A stretch of 64,000 nt of DNA. Origin: Armillaria gallica (taxonomy: Eukaryota > Basidiomycota > Agaricomycetes > Agaricales > Physalacriaceae). The notes beneath the pieces are model-generated. The model made no database searches, was not told the origin of the DNA, and was given only the letters and a program-made list of their open reading frames with translations. Position 1 is the first letter of the stretch. Each line of letters opens with the position of its first letter. Both the position numbers and the translations under genes were made by a program. The stretch lies in contig JBANDB010000004.1 of NCBI GenBank assembly GCA_037576215.1, forward strand, positions 6,820,001-6,884,000, in the 5' to 3' direction. This document shows, piece after piece, positions 23,895 to 35,404 of this stretch.

Positions 23895-25257
23895 TGATAT
23901 GCCATCGACGTGTTCACATCTAGATTTTGCGATTTTGTAATCATACTAGCACATATCTATCTTATACTAGCCATAACTAAAGGACTATAGTGGAGGCTTC
24001 AAGCTAATAGTCAAGCCAGAAAGCTACTAGTCAAGCCAGGATTTAGGTGCGATACCACTATTGGGTCAAGTCTATCAGCTGGCATGACTAGCACCTCGAA
24101 TACCAAGCAAGTCAGTAAATGATGACCACTAGTAGACAAGGGTAGCTATGAGTGCAGCCAACAAGAAGCAGAACATACAGGTCTCATGAAAGCACAGTCA
24201 CTAGTGGAACAGTCTGCACGCGAGTGCTTAAGACGAGTTGACTAGTGGTGCAGCAGTCTCTAACAGGACTTAGAAATGAATTTAGCAATGAAGTGCAGCT
24301 GTCCAGATTGGGCTAGTATGATACAGATCTATTACAATTAGAACTAGTATAGCTGGGTTGTGCCTTCAATCATGATTGACAGCTGCTACAGGCATGCTTG
24401 TTTGGCTAGCCATTTACCCTTGACACAAGTGGAGCATTGCTGGGCCAAGAACATGGAATACAACCACTAGCAGAGCTCTTAGGCCCACTAGTCAGCAAGC
24501 AACCATTTCTAGACCAACTATTGCATGATTATTCACCATTACTCATGACTAGCTAAGAAATCCTTATCAATAATACCCCTCTAGTCAGTTATTTATATCT
24601 CAATTGTACCTTGATTGTTAGTATATAAGTAGAAGAATAGGCTCATGCATGGCAGGCAAGCCATCCCCACAATTGTGACCTACTAGTCAGTACCTAGAGC
24701 CCCAATTAAAGGCTTTTGTGCTTAACCTCGATGAAGTGGCGACTAGTCGCTAAGTTACCCATAGCATAGAGTGAATTGAAGTGTCTTAGAGCAATCTTTC
24801 ATGTTCTGCAAAGGCCAAGAGTGTTTTGAAGTTAGTTCAAGCAAGTTCTCAAAGTTTAAAGTATTATTCTTAGGCCAAGAGTGCCACTAGTCAGCCCAGA
24901 GTGCGACTAGTCAAGTGCCTATCACTTGTAAGAAGCAGTATAGGGTCAAGAGAGCCACTAGTTTGAAGCAGTCTCAGTCAGAGTGAGCATAGTAGCTCAA
25001 GTCAAGTCACTATTCACCCAATCGTGTCTTACCAACCCTGCTAGTGCGAGTAGTATGCTTGTATAGCTCACTATTGACAAATTAAAAGTTTTTAAACAAC
25101 TTTCCTTGATTATTGAAGTCTGCAGAGTGCTTCTATTGTACTCGAAATGCCCGAATTCAATACATTGGTGATAAATGTAGAGTTAGTGTTAGGTTTAGTG
25201 TTGGTGTTTATTGCCCTTCACTAGTCCTTTTGCCACTTGCTGTTACTGAGCACATCA
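23895..25257 (-). mobile_element. Fam-K repeat copy K1 in gypsy A RNase H
   Basis: 1363 bp, plus-strand start TGATATGCCATCGACG and end GAGCACATCA. Perfect 4-bp duplication ATGG at 23891-23894 and 25258-25261; removal rejoins the RNase H frame. Its reverse complement shares the start (TTGATGTGCT) and inner words (GAGTACAATAGAAGCACTC, TTCAATAATCAA) with the copy at 28654. The interior repeats the word CTAGT many times (ACTAGTCA, CCACTAGT; about 23950-25050). No coding content. Confidence 0.75.
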
Positions 25258-25261
25258 ATGG

Positions 25262-27040
25262 ATCATTGCACCTTGGAGAATTTCCAAGGACAGAAGGATC
25301 TCTCATGCAGACAAGCCAGATGGCTGGAAGTTATGTCTCAATGCGAGATGACTATCATTTACATTAAAGGTGAAGACAATTGTGTAGTGGATGCTTTATC
25401 CCCTGATGATATTTCCTTGTGGAAAGACTGGCTTGCTCAGAATACTAGGAACTCAGTGAATGCAATGCTATCAATTTCTTCTGATCCTAAGATGCTAGAT
25501 ACAATTCGCAAAGGATACACCAATGACAATTTCTGTTCAAAATTCATAACTGGTGAAAATATCCTACCTGAAGTAAAAGAAATAAATAGACTTTGGTACA
25601 TTGGAGACTGACTCTTAATTCCATGCACCAGATCTATATGTGAAGATCTTTTCCACCTTGCACATGAAATATTAGGACATTTCGGAGCCAATAAATTGTA
25701 CACCACCTTACAAGACTCATTCTATTGGCTGAACATGCAATGGGACCTGGAACAATCTTTTATTCCTGGTTGCGCACCTTGCCAACATAATAAATCTAGT
25801 ACCATAAAATCTGCTAGGCCCTTACACCCACTTCCCATACCTGACCATCACAGTGACAGTATTGCTATAGACTTCGTTGGACCCCTACCTGAAGACAAGG
25901 GATTTAATTGTCTCCTCACCATCATAGACCATCTTGGATCCAATGTCAGACTCATCCTGACATGCACAGATATCACTGCAGAAAAATTAGTGGCCATATT
26001 CTTTGATAACTGGTACTGCAAAAATGGTTTACCTAGCAACATCGTCTCAGACCACGATAAACTATTCATCTCAAAATTCTGAATTGCCCTTCACAAACTT
26101 ACCAGCATACACCTCAACCTTTCATCCTCTTACCACCCTGAGACTGATGGCACATCCAAATGATCCAAAAAAACAGTCAACCAGGCAGTGAGATACCACA
26201 TTGAGCACAACCAGAAGGGCTGGGTACGTGCTATGCCCCTTATTTGCTTTAACATCATGAATACAGTAAACACATCAACTTGATTTTCAGGCTTCCAGCT
26301 ATGCATGGGGTGCTCACCCAGGATCTTGCCACTGTTTGTACTGGATCAGTTACTAGATAACTCACAAACAACTTTAGATGTGGCCAGGATCATTGAACGA
26401 CTTACAAATGACACAGCTCAAGCTCATGATAACCTAATCAAGGCAAAGGTCAACCAAGCCCACCATGTGAACAAGCACAACTCACAGGACTGCAAATTTG
26501 AAGTGGGAGACAAGGTCATGCTCAATACCTTCCACCACCATAGGGATTTCAAGGCTGGGAATAAAAACTGTGTCACTAAGTTCATGCCCTGTTTTGATGG
26601 GCCCTACATCGTGATACATGCTAATCCTGCACCTTCATCTTATACCATAGAGATGTTGAACTCCCTGAATATTTTCCCTACTTTCCACTCCTCAGAATGG
26701 AAATGATTTATTAAAAACGACCCTACACTATTCTCTTCATGTGAACACCAACCTCCAGGACCTATTGTCACTACCGATGGCATCAAAGAATTCTACATTG
26801 ACTGGATCATCGACCAATGCTGCAGAGGCTGAGGATATCAATATCTTGTACATTGGTGTGGTGAAGGACCCAAAGCTGATTGATGGCTCACTGGCAGCTC
26901 AATTGATGACTGTGAAGCTCTTGATGTTTGGCAGAAGGACAATGGCACAGAAGAGTTTGCGCAGTACTTTTTTCCCACTGGGTTTTGATGCACCCACTGG
27001 TTGATAATGTTCCACTTTTTTTCTATCTTTTTCTTTTATT
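25262..27040 (+). pseudogene. pol of gypsy A: RNase H end, integrase, chromodomain (broken)
   Basis: It continues RNase H with DLSCRQARWLEVM and a DALSP block. The integrase zinc-binding region ends in PGCAPCQHNKS, the core carries SIAIDFVGPLPED and NIVSDHDKLF (first two catalytic Asp), and PETDGTSK lies before the Glu helix. A capsule-like C-terminal part with FEVGDKVMLNT follows. A chromodomain-like stretch at about 26795-26930 reads YIDWIIDQC, YQYLVHWCGEGP and DVWQKDN. Chromodomains steer chromovirus integration to modified histones. Stops near 25611, 26082, 26280 and 26706 and a few shifts show decay. Confidence 0.8.
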
Positions 27041-27057
27041 ACCAGGCTCTCTTCTTG

Positions 27058-27069
27058 ACTGGGGGAGAG
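27058..27069 (+). promoter_or_regulatory. Gypsy A polypurine tract
   Basis: CTGGGGGAGAG lies directly before the 3' LTR start TGTAAGC. It is the expected plus-strand priming site. Confidence 0.75.
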
Positions 27070-27326
27070 TGTAAGCATGCTGCTTACCATGCACTCATTA
27101 CTCATATAATCTCTCTGATCATGTCATAGTTTGCTAGATGTCATGTACTCACATATATAGCAATGTTCATACCTTACTGCTCTCTATCTCTTACCACCAC
27201 CATCCTCCCTCTTCTTGCTATGTAGTCGACTACATACCCTCTTCTTTCTGACAATATATGTTGTTCATTGTACTTGCTTGTGTGCTTGCCTTTAGTGGTC
27301 TCACTCTCACACAGAGCGAGATTACA
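27070..27326 (+). repeat. 3' LTR of gypsy A
   Basis: 257 bp, TGTAAGCATGCTGCTTACC to GCGAGATTACA, partner of 10042-10298. Followed by the TGATG target copy at 27327-27331. Confidence 0.9.
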
Positions 27327-27331
27327 TGATG

Positions 27332-28089
27332 TTCAATATTACATCCCAGTACAAAAATCTGGAATGAATTGGACATTTAGAGAGATAGGAGGAGATAATG
27401 ATGCTCTTAAATACACTTTGAGAAGAGTTTTGAATGAATGCAAATACAGAGTCACTGACTATCCTCGCTGTAGATTTCCATGAAGATAGCACAATGTGGC
27501 ATGCCTCCCTAATGAAGAAAGAGCTAGACAGCTGGGTCTCCATGTAGAGATTTGAGAGCAAGTCAACAGTGATGGAGTTCTATGTCACAAAAGGTAAAAC
27601 CTTAATTTCACAATTCTTTGGGAAGAGAAGGAAGGCATAGGAAACAGCTCCATGTCATTGTCTTAATTAGGCCATGACCCTTTTCAGACTTGAACATCCA
27701 TGACTCGAGCAGTTCTATGATCTTGCTGATGATGTATTGATGCATACCATCCTCTTTCTCTTCTTTCTTGACATTCTTCTTCTCTGACAGGCAAGAATCT
27801 CTCTCAAGTCCATGATGCTAGTTCCTAAAAACCACAGAAATACAAATGGTTCTGTGTATCACATAGCCAAATTGTGTTGACAAACATATTCTTGCTTGAC
27901 ATTCTTGTTAATGACTATGCTTATCCCCTCAGTGACATATTTCAGATCTCAATACCACACTCATCACACCTACTGCACCCCATTGGCTCACAGGCTCACT
28001 TCTATCCCCAAAAAGCAAGACAACATTTATCAGATTGCTCATTTCCAAAATAAACTTCTTACCAGGATGACAATACAGATGGCTCCTAA
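27332..28089. other. Original flank of gypsy A; no gene recognised
   Basis: About 760 bp between gypsy A and Fam-W copy W1. A minus-strand frame of 79 codons (27322-27561) has no recognisable motif. The interval would have been contiguous with 9668-10041 before gypsy A inserted. Confidence 0.4.
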
Positions 28090-28653
28090 CCATTGATGAG
28101 GCTGGTGACTGGCACTCATGAAACTATGCATGGCCTAGTGTGATCACACACTTAACCTACACTCAATCCCACTAAACACACACACACACAATCTCTATAA
28201 GTGCAGAGGGGAGTAAGGAATTCAATTCTACTTGAGCACCAACAGTATCTCAATATATCTCAGAAAGCTTGCTAGAACAATGCATGAAACCATATATAAT
28301 TATTGAGCTGATCTCAAACTCTCTGTTTCCTCAAAGCTTTTACAAGAGAGCATGGCAATGATGAGCCTAGACTTTCATGGCAATAGCAACACCAACTCAG
28401 AATGAGATTGGGTAATTAATGTAGTAGTATGGGAATCAAGGTGATCATGTGTGCAAGTGGGTTCAGGGCACCTCCATGCAGTAAATCAATTCCTCTATAC
28501 ACAAGTATATACTGTGACTTTAAGTCAGCAAAGTAGTACTGCTTGGTAGTCGAGTACTAGATGCTCTGTCTGTAAGCCAGTAGGGATCTCTTGAAGTGAG
28601 AGGGGATGAAAGCAGGTATGACATTAATACCATGAATCTGTATGAGAAAACAT

Positions 28654-30588
28654 TGATGTGCTTGGTAATGGGCAGTGTGCAAATGAAACAAGTGTCTAAA
28701 TCGTCAATCTAGATACTAAATCACATGCACACACACACACACACAATCACCAATATTAAGTTCGAGGGTGAGTACAATAGAAGCACTCGTGGTGTATGTA
28801 TATTTCAATAATCAATTGGGTTTTGCTTTAAAACAGCTTTGATTCAAGTCTAGAAGTGTTTACATGAGATACACTAATCACAACAGCGAGGTATATGGAT
28901 GTGGGGGTTTTGTAAAGTATAATTTGAGTGGCTTAGACTTGAAACAACTTCATCTAGAAGAGCTGGTAAGGCTTTAACTAAGGAAGCTTTAACAATTGAA
29001 CAATCAAAGACCTAGAGGTCTACAAAGAGTGTAATTGCTCTGGAGTACACAGACTCGATTACAACACAAGCACACACACTTGCAACAAAGAACTGAAGTT
29101 CTACAAAGAGTACACAGACTCTACAAAGAACACACAGGTCCTTGCTTCAAGTATGAGACTTGCAAAGAGTACTCAGACTCTGGAGTACACTAACCCATTA
29201 ACTATTCAAACTTAAAGTGTTCTAGGGCTTATTTCACTTCAACTAGGCAACATCTTTGGTCTGTGGTCAACTTAGCATGTCTAGATCACTTTAGTTGGTG
29301 AGGGCGCATGAGGCCTTTGTATGCAGAGCAGTTCAATTAACTAGCATGGCGCAAATGTGGGAACGAGTCTTCTTCCTACTTAGTTCTTCTAGATTACTTG
29401 TAGCCACCCTTTTGGGGTGGACTTGGTAAACTTAATTCACTTCAGTTGAGGATATGCGATTAAACCAGTGATTGATTAGGTAGCTATAAGGCTACTAGCA
29501 CAAATGTGGGGGAATGCTTTCCTGCCATTATGTGTCTAGTTGCTGCTAATTTATATGATTTCTAGCCTAGGTATACACTGCATGATGGCTTTAATATATA
29601 AGGCTGAAATATTGAAATCGAAAAATATTTATTTTTAGCTAGTTTTTAGCTTAAAATATCAAAGAAATATGTATAATATCTTTTCTATATTTGTGAAAAT
29701 CACCTCAAAACTGAATAAAATCACAAATATAGAAAAGATTTTATACATATCTCTTTAATATTTTGGGCTAAAAACTGGCTAAAAAAAAAAAATCTTTCAA
29801 TTTCAATATTTCAGCCTCGCATATCAAAGCCATCATGCAGTGATAGGAGCTTGTATCTAAAAGTAATTATGGTACAAGCTTTGGGTATCAATACAAATGA
29901 TGAGTAATTAATTTACAAGTATTGCATTATTCTGAGATTTCTATTCAGTAGGGCAGAATGACTAGTAGTCATTCTATTGCTGAGGAGTGCCCTACTGGTC
30001 CATAGGAACCCCTCGCTTCTCCCTCATGCCTTGCTGCATGGATTCCTATTCAATACTACAGCTTGCATAGTATTTCAAGGGTGTAACCACTGATTGCGAT
30101 TGATCATCGGACTGAGATTGTATTGCTTCAATCAGTATGCAATCTTTAATTAGCTATCTCAGTGCCAAGTGTCAGTTATTCAGTTATTCCTAGGTTTAGT
30201 CATGTTCTAGACTAAGTTCATTTCACTGTGTGTATCGTTGTGGACCTAGCAATCCTTTTCTAGGGTCATTCCAGTTGTCGAGATGATGAGTACTCTAGTC
30301 CTTCTGTGTTCTGCTTTATGTTTGTAACTCATCTCAATGTGTCTCTTGGTTCCGACTGTAAATAGTCTTGTTTTGGGCAGGGAATAGCATTCAGTGTTGA
30401 AGGCTTATAGAGTTGACTCGTCGAGATGTCACTTCTAAGTCTGTTCAGATACTGTATTGCTCACTATCTTATGTAGTATACTAGCTATCAGTGTAAAGCC
30501 TTCACTATAGCTCTCTGTACCACTTGTAGACTGCGCTATTTGATAGAAATTCACAAAATCTACAGGTAGTCTGATACCAAGCATATCA
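28654..30588 (+). mobile_element. Fam-K repeat copy K2 inside X5
   Basis: 1935 bp, starting TGATGTGCTTGGTAATGGGC and ending ACCAAGCATATCA. Flanking 4-mers are ACAT (28650-28653) and ATGT (30589-30592). Both derive from ACGT by one CpG transition each, and other Fam-X copies support a CpG-like site here. It contains an (AC)n run near 28730 and a 267-bp hairpin MITE (29576-29842). Without the MITE it is about 1.67 kb. Confidence 0.7.
29576..29842. mobile_element. 267-bp MITE with long terminal inverted repeats
   Basis: The left arm CACTGCATGATGGCTTTA and the right arm AAAGCCATCATGCAGTG are inverted copies. The inverted similarity extends over about 100 bp per arm, including AAGGCTGAAATATTGAAAT and ATTTCAATATTTCAGCC, so the whole unit can fold into one hairpin. 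A TA-rich target (TATA on the left, ATA on the right) fits Tc1/mariner-type insertion. Very AT-rich, non-coding. Confidence 0.8.
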
Positions 30589-31668
30589 ATGTGAGATGAG
30601 ATTAGAAAACATCTCTAGATGGTAATCCTAGTGGGGTGGATGATAAAAGATAGACTAAACCAATGGCAATCAGTCTAGAAGTGAAAGAATCAATGAGAAA
30701 ACATGATGCTGAGGCTGGATGTGGTGAGAGAAAATATAGAAAGAGATACTGAAGGTGGAATGGCGAGAGAAAACATGGAACTATGAAAACTGGTGATGAT
30801 ACTGGTCCTATATAGTGTGATGGTGCTGAAGTCAATGTTGAAACTGGTCTTTTACTGAAGCAATCCTATCCTATGTCAAAACTAACCTTCAAGTCCACTT
30901 AAGGGACTGTCCTATACTGATCCTATACAAAAACCTGCTGAACTGATCCTAAGTCTGCTCTGAGACTACTCAAGTGGGCAACAATAATTATGGTGAAAGA
31001 GAAAAGGTGAAAGCTCCAATAGTGTGAAAGTGAAACAATGTCAGCCTAATAAAAGATAATGGAGGCGAGGTATGGTGCAGCAATCACATATTGGCACAAT
31101 ATGAGCATGTACCAATAGTGTTAAGAGTGAAGAGTAAGTGTGAAAAGACTCTTCACAGTTATAAACCATGGAATAACTCTGGTGAGTTTAAGAGTTGACA
31201 TGCAATCAAGACTATGCTGAGGTAAATGGTGTATTGCCATAGAATGGTAAATAAATATAGAATAAACATAGTTTATTGGCGATAACTAGCATAGACTGTG
31301 GTCAACTGGAGATGAACTGCCCTTACTAAGGCATAGTATGGATGCATCTGTGGATGGATCTGGATCTGTCCTACAGATATTAGGTTACCTCATAGGTGAT
31401 ATCCACATCCGCAGGTGTGGCTGTGCTCAGATATCTGCATCCATGGCATCCACACTGCAGATATCTGTGTATGAGCAGATCTCTGCAGATATCCACAGAT
31501 ACATGTGGAGTTATTCATTGTTTCTGCTATTGCGATAGACATAGTTTATAGTGATACAATTTTGTCTATTCTTTCAGTGCTATGAATATCAATAAATGCA
31601 AAATCCATGCACAAAACTGCCAAAAACTGTACAAAAGGCCAAAACATTAGTCTTAAAGGATCAGAAAT

Positions 31669-32092
31669 TATTAAACCCGAACTCCTATCAAGGGTAAACA
31701 ACGGCTGTCTTGCATTCGGGCAGTCACCGATGTGTCCCTTTAAACAATAGGTGTCAAGGCTAAGTCCTTAGCTGTCTGCGACGAATTAAGTGATAGTTTC
31801 GGTATAGATTAAAGTTAGCTCGAAGCTGGGGTACATACAGTGAGAGCTACTACTTAAGTATGCGAAGTGAGGGTTCTAATAATAGACCGTGTAAGAAAGA
31901 TAAAGTTCATGAACATGCGTCGTTGGAGCGAGAACGTATGGGCACGCAATAGCGAAGCGATATGGTGCAACAATGAAGTGATAACATGGGAATGTCATCT
32001 TGTAGCCCTTGTTACTCCTGTGATCAGCGGCCCGGTCGGTCCAGTTTCCCGTGATAAGATAAGATAAGGCAAAAAACGAATAAATCATAACA
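31669..32092 (-). repeat. 3' LTR of gypsy B
   Basis: On the plus strand it runs from TATTAAACCCGAACTCC to AATAAATCATAACA. In other copies (42494) the start is TGTTAGACC, so the first dinucleotide TA is a mutated TG. On the element strand it begins TGTTATGATTTATTC. Confidence 0.88.
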
Positions 32093-32127
32093 TTACCCCC
32101 TCGTTAAGGCAGGCGTCCCGACTGCTG

Positions 32128-34095
32128 TTAAGCCTTCCCCAGGTGTATTCTTGGGATTTGGACTGGCTCGTCCGGTCCCTTGGTGTTTTGGGAAGGATCG
32201 TCCGGTCCTCCAAGCAAGTCCCAGAGCTCGTTTTGATCGTACCACACCTTTTTGCTGGTCTCCTTGTCTGTGTAAGACTGCCAGTCTGGCTGGTAGGCAT
32301 CTGTGTCAATGTTGTCAACGTGTTCAGCAAGGAACTCTTCAATGAGCTCTTCGGCATCCATGTCGTCCTCCTGTACCCAGCTGTTTGATTCGAGTCCATA
32401 GCCCTTCCATTTAACGAAGTAGTCTGTCATTGTTCTTGGTGGTTCTCCTCTCCTTCCTTGTACTCGTCGATGTCTGATGTCTAAGACTTTTTCGACTTCA
32501 TAGTGTTCTTCACCGTCTATAAGGTCTGGTGGTGGTGGAGGTGGTTGTTCTTGATTGGGGAATGCTGGAGGGGTGTATGGAGTGAGTAGCGACTCGTTGA
32601 AGGTTGAGTGAATCTTCCAGTTTGCCGGTAGCATGAGGGTGTAGGCCGAGGCACCTTTCTTGTCTTTGATTTCGAAAGGGCCTATTCGTTTGTCGTCAAG
32701 TTTTTTCTTTGGCCTGGGAAGATGGAGGTTGGATGTGTCAAGCCAGACTTTGTCGCCTATTCTGTACTCGATGGCTGGGCACTTCGACTTGTCATATTGC
32801 ACCTTCATTTGTAGTGCAGCCTTTTCGAGGGATTGCTTGGCAGCGGCATGGATTTCCTGCATTTTGGATACGAACGTGTTTGAGGCTGGGGTACGGAAAG
32901 GTGCGGTGGCCTTTGCTCCTGGTAGCACGTCTGGGTTATAGCCGTAGTTGATTTTGAACAGTGTTTTACTGCTCGAGGAGTGTACTCGATTGTTGTGAGC
33001 AAATGCAGCGAGCGAAAGCCACTCTGCCCAATCGGTTTGGAGATGATTGATGAACATATGAAGGTATTTTTCAATTTCTTGATTAACTCTTTCTGTTTGT
33101 CCATCCGTTTGGGGGTGATAGGCTGTAGAGGCGTTGCCCTTGATCTGCAAGAGATCGTAGAGGTCCTTCATGAATTTGGATATGAACACCGTCCCCCTTT
33201 CTGAAATGACGACCTGGGGCATCCCGTGCTTGGCGTATACTTCGTCTCATAGAATCCTTGCCCAATCTTCCAACGATAGTTCAGTGGAGCACGTGACTGG
33301 GATGATTTCTTTTGAGAAGCGGTCCACAATTACCAGGATGGCATCATGGCCATTGCTCTTGGGTAAACCCGTTACCATGTCTACTGAAATGTGGGTCCAT
33401 GGGCAAGAAGGTATTTCGTTGGGGTGAAGAGGTGCTGCCTTTGCTTGAGTGCTGCTTTTTGTGCATTGACAAGTTTCGCAGGCTCGCACATAGGCTTCGA
33501 CGTCTTTCTTCAATTTCAGCCACCAGAACTCTCGTAACACGAGTTCTTTGGTTTTCTCGATACCTGGGTGTCCGGCGGTGACATGATCGTGAGATCGGGC
33601 GATAATCTCCCCTCGTAACACGTGGTCCCGTGGAACGTAGATTCTGCCATTGTACCAGATGAGCCTGTCCTTCATCTTCATCCCGCAGTCATGGTTGACT
33701 GAGCCAGCGACAGCGTTGTCCCAGAGGTGGGCTTTCTGGGTGGCAGCCTGTACCTTCTGATGGGTCTCTTCGAGGGTGGGCATGATCATTGCCCGGAAGT
33801 GCTCGAGAGACAGGACAACTACCTGATCGTTGTCGTCTTGTCCTTGGTTGTGGTCTGCCCAGTGAGAGAGGAGGTCAGCTTTTCTGTTGGTGGTCCCCGC
33901 CTTGTGATGAAGGGTGAAATGATACTCTGCCAGCTTGGTGATCCATCGAGCTTGACGGCGGTTCACCTTCTGCAGCTTTCGGAAATACTGGAGGTTTTGG
34001 TGATCTGTCCAGATCTCAAAGTCTTGGTATGCACCCATCAGGTAGTGCCTCCATTCCTCTAGCGCAAGCATGATTGCCAGGAGTTCTTTGTCGTC
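32128..34095 (-). pseudogene. Gypsy B RNase H end, integrase and chromodomain
   Basis: Two open stretches in the same frame (33247-34071 and 32128-33222) are separated by a single TGA after WARIL, where CGA is one transition away. Motifs in order: LALEEWRHYLMGAYQDFEIW (RNase H), the integrase HHCC region with HVTAGHPGIEKTKEL and CETC, core SVDMVTGLP, SERGTVFISKF where the second catalytic Asp is Glu, and NQEIEKYL with the Glu helix. A GPF/Y-type block reads KRIGPFEIKDKKG and the chromodomain reads FVKWKGYGLESNSWV (about 32380-32425). About 70 extra residues follow the chromodomain. The enzyme would be impaired by the stop and the Asp-to-Glu change. Confidence 0.85.
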
Positions 34096-34114
34096 AGCCT
34101 TGGCTGCTAGATTT

Positions 34115-34330
34115 CTACTTAAATAGTGTCAGTTGAAAATATTCAATTTCTCAGGATTATATGGTATATTAGTCAGCAGACCAACTCTTGACATCATGAC
34201 ATCATCAGAAAATCCTGACAGACCTGGGAATTGAACCCAGGATCTTAAAAAGATTTATAATAATGTCACATGACTTTTCCAAGCAGACATGCTAACTGCT
34301 GTACCATACTGGCATTATATATTCATGTAA
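34115..34330 (-). mobile_element. tRNA-derived SINE-like sequence in gypsy B
   Basis: The minus strand has a B-box/T-arm CCTGGGTTCAATTCCCAGG (34223-34241), with a 5-bp stem around a TTCAATT loop. Upstream is an A-box-like stretch GGTACAGCAGTTAGCATG (34294-34311). The spacing between boxes is about 50 nt, longer than in a standard tRNA. The downstream body (34115-34222) has no ORF. A tRNA-like head joined to an unrelated body is the structure of a SINE. The exact ends are uncertain. Confidence 0.55.
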
Positions 34331-34705
34331 TCATCACTCTATATGACCTCCCTCTTTTAGATTTATAATATCCCAATTGGGCCCTCCCTTTGGTGTGCTT
34401 TGTTGCTCTTTTTTTTCCTTATTGGGTTGGTCAAATCGGCCCATCAATTGCACTTAGAATTAGCTCTCCCATGGCATTGATGGCATCAATATCAGGCTAT
34501 TTTCGGACAAAATTCGCATTTTGGCTCATTTTGGGCTTCCTCAGGCTACTGGGTGGGTCAGGGGATGGTACTAGTATATGCCTAAACATAAATAGCATAA
34601 AAGCAAACCCTCTGGTGAGGTATGGGGGCCCTGGGGAGGGGGTAAAAAGGGTAAAATAGTGTAAAATAGCGGAAAATCACCGAAAATTCGCGTTTTAGGG
34701 GTACT
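34331..34705. other. Foreign block in gypsy B, nothing recognised
   Basis: Sequence between the SINE-like unit and the resumed gag-region frame. It contains short A-rich repeats near 34650-34700 (GGTAAAATAGTGTAAAATAGC, then GAAAATCACCGAAAATTCGCG) and no gene. It replaces the gag core, protease and RT present in gypsy C and D. Confidence 0.4.
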
Positions 34706-35404
34706 ACGTGCATCGGATCGCTCCAGGGTCCCGGGTTGTCCGCAGTGAGGACCCATGGTGCTGGCAGGTCTGGAGGTCCAGGTGGCAGTGGGTATCGCAG
34801 GGGAGCCCACCTCTGAGGGATGGTGGGTGGTACCACCGGTGGTCCAGAAGGTGGCTGTGGCTTACTAGGCGGTTGGGGCGCGTTGGAGGGTCCGGTGCCA
34901 TCATCGGCATTTGCGGCGGCGAGGAGTCTAGGCCGCCCTTGTGTGCCTGGTGGTCCGTATCCTCGGGGATATGCGTAGTTCAGCGCCGCGGCAGCATAGC
35001 CCGGTTGCCACCTTGGGTAGTCAGGCACGGTAACCCGTGGCGGAGGTATTGGGGGTTCATCATCCATCGGCTCTGGGGTATACGTTACTGGTGGTAGGTC
35101 GATCTGGGGCTGTTGGTACCTGGTGGGTACCTCGGCCTTGCGATCCTGATGGATCATATTATAAGCGATACAGGCAAAGTGGGCGGCTTCTTCTTTCAAT
35201 ATATAACTGTATCCATAATGCGCATAGTCCCTTCCGGCGGGCATCAGGGCCCAATCTTGATCTGCTAATAACTCCTGTCTGAAGTGTTCAAAGAGCTCCT
35301 CCAGGGACGTGGCGGAGAGGACGGCGGGGACCTGAACCAGTTTGCCTGTCGACAGGAGGTACAGCGCCCGGGCGATGGTTATCGGGGTGGTTGGCTGGGG
35401 GAGT
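34706..35404 (-). pseudogene. Gypsy B gag-region continuation, shifted frame, truncated
   Basis: The open frame reads ALYLLSTGKLVQVPAVL, then SLEELFEHFRQELLADQDW, then a conserved-looking helical part (DYAHYGYSYILKEEAAHFA), then a Pro-rich linker ending PPDLPAPWVLTADNPGPW. The last block matches the start of the gag core in gypsy C (PPDPPMPWVLTTAVPGPW near 57650), which shows that this upstream region is fused to gag in the lineage. It is truncated right after that block. It follows the membrane ORF in a different frame; the switch fits a one-base change in the run of five C near 35393 on the element strand. Confidence 0.65.

Larger units (their letters stand above)
10042..27326 (+). mobile_element. 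Ty3/gypsy element A, near full length, with nested insertions
   Basis: Two 257-bp LTRs in direct orientation bound the element, and TGATG flanks it on both sides (10037-10041 and 27327-27331), a perfect 5-bp target duplication. In order it has gag, protease, RT, RNase H, integrase and a C-terminal chromodomain, so it is a chromovirus-type element. A polypurine tract precedes the 3' LTR. The LTRs differ at roughly 25 positions by eye (about 90% identical), so this is the oldest of the LTR elements with both ends in the window. It is interrupted by Fam-X at 11810-20005 and 20215-21887 and by Fam-K at 23895-25257. Removing these gives about 6 kb, normal for a gypsy element. Coding parts contain stops and shifts, so it is dead. 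Confidence 0.9.

Noticed and set aside
28170..28190. (AC)n runs here and near 28730 as possible regulatory sites
   Set aside because: Simple microsatellites inside Fam-W and Fam-K; no further evidence.
34223..34313. Functional tRNA gene on the minus strand
   Set aside because: The T-arm is good, but the spacing between boxes is about 50 nt and no anticodon stem or acceptor stem could be drawn; a SINE head is more likely.
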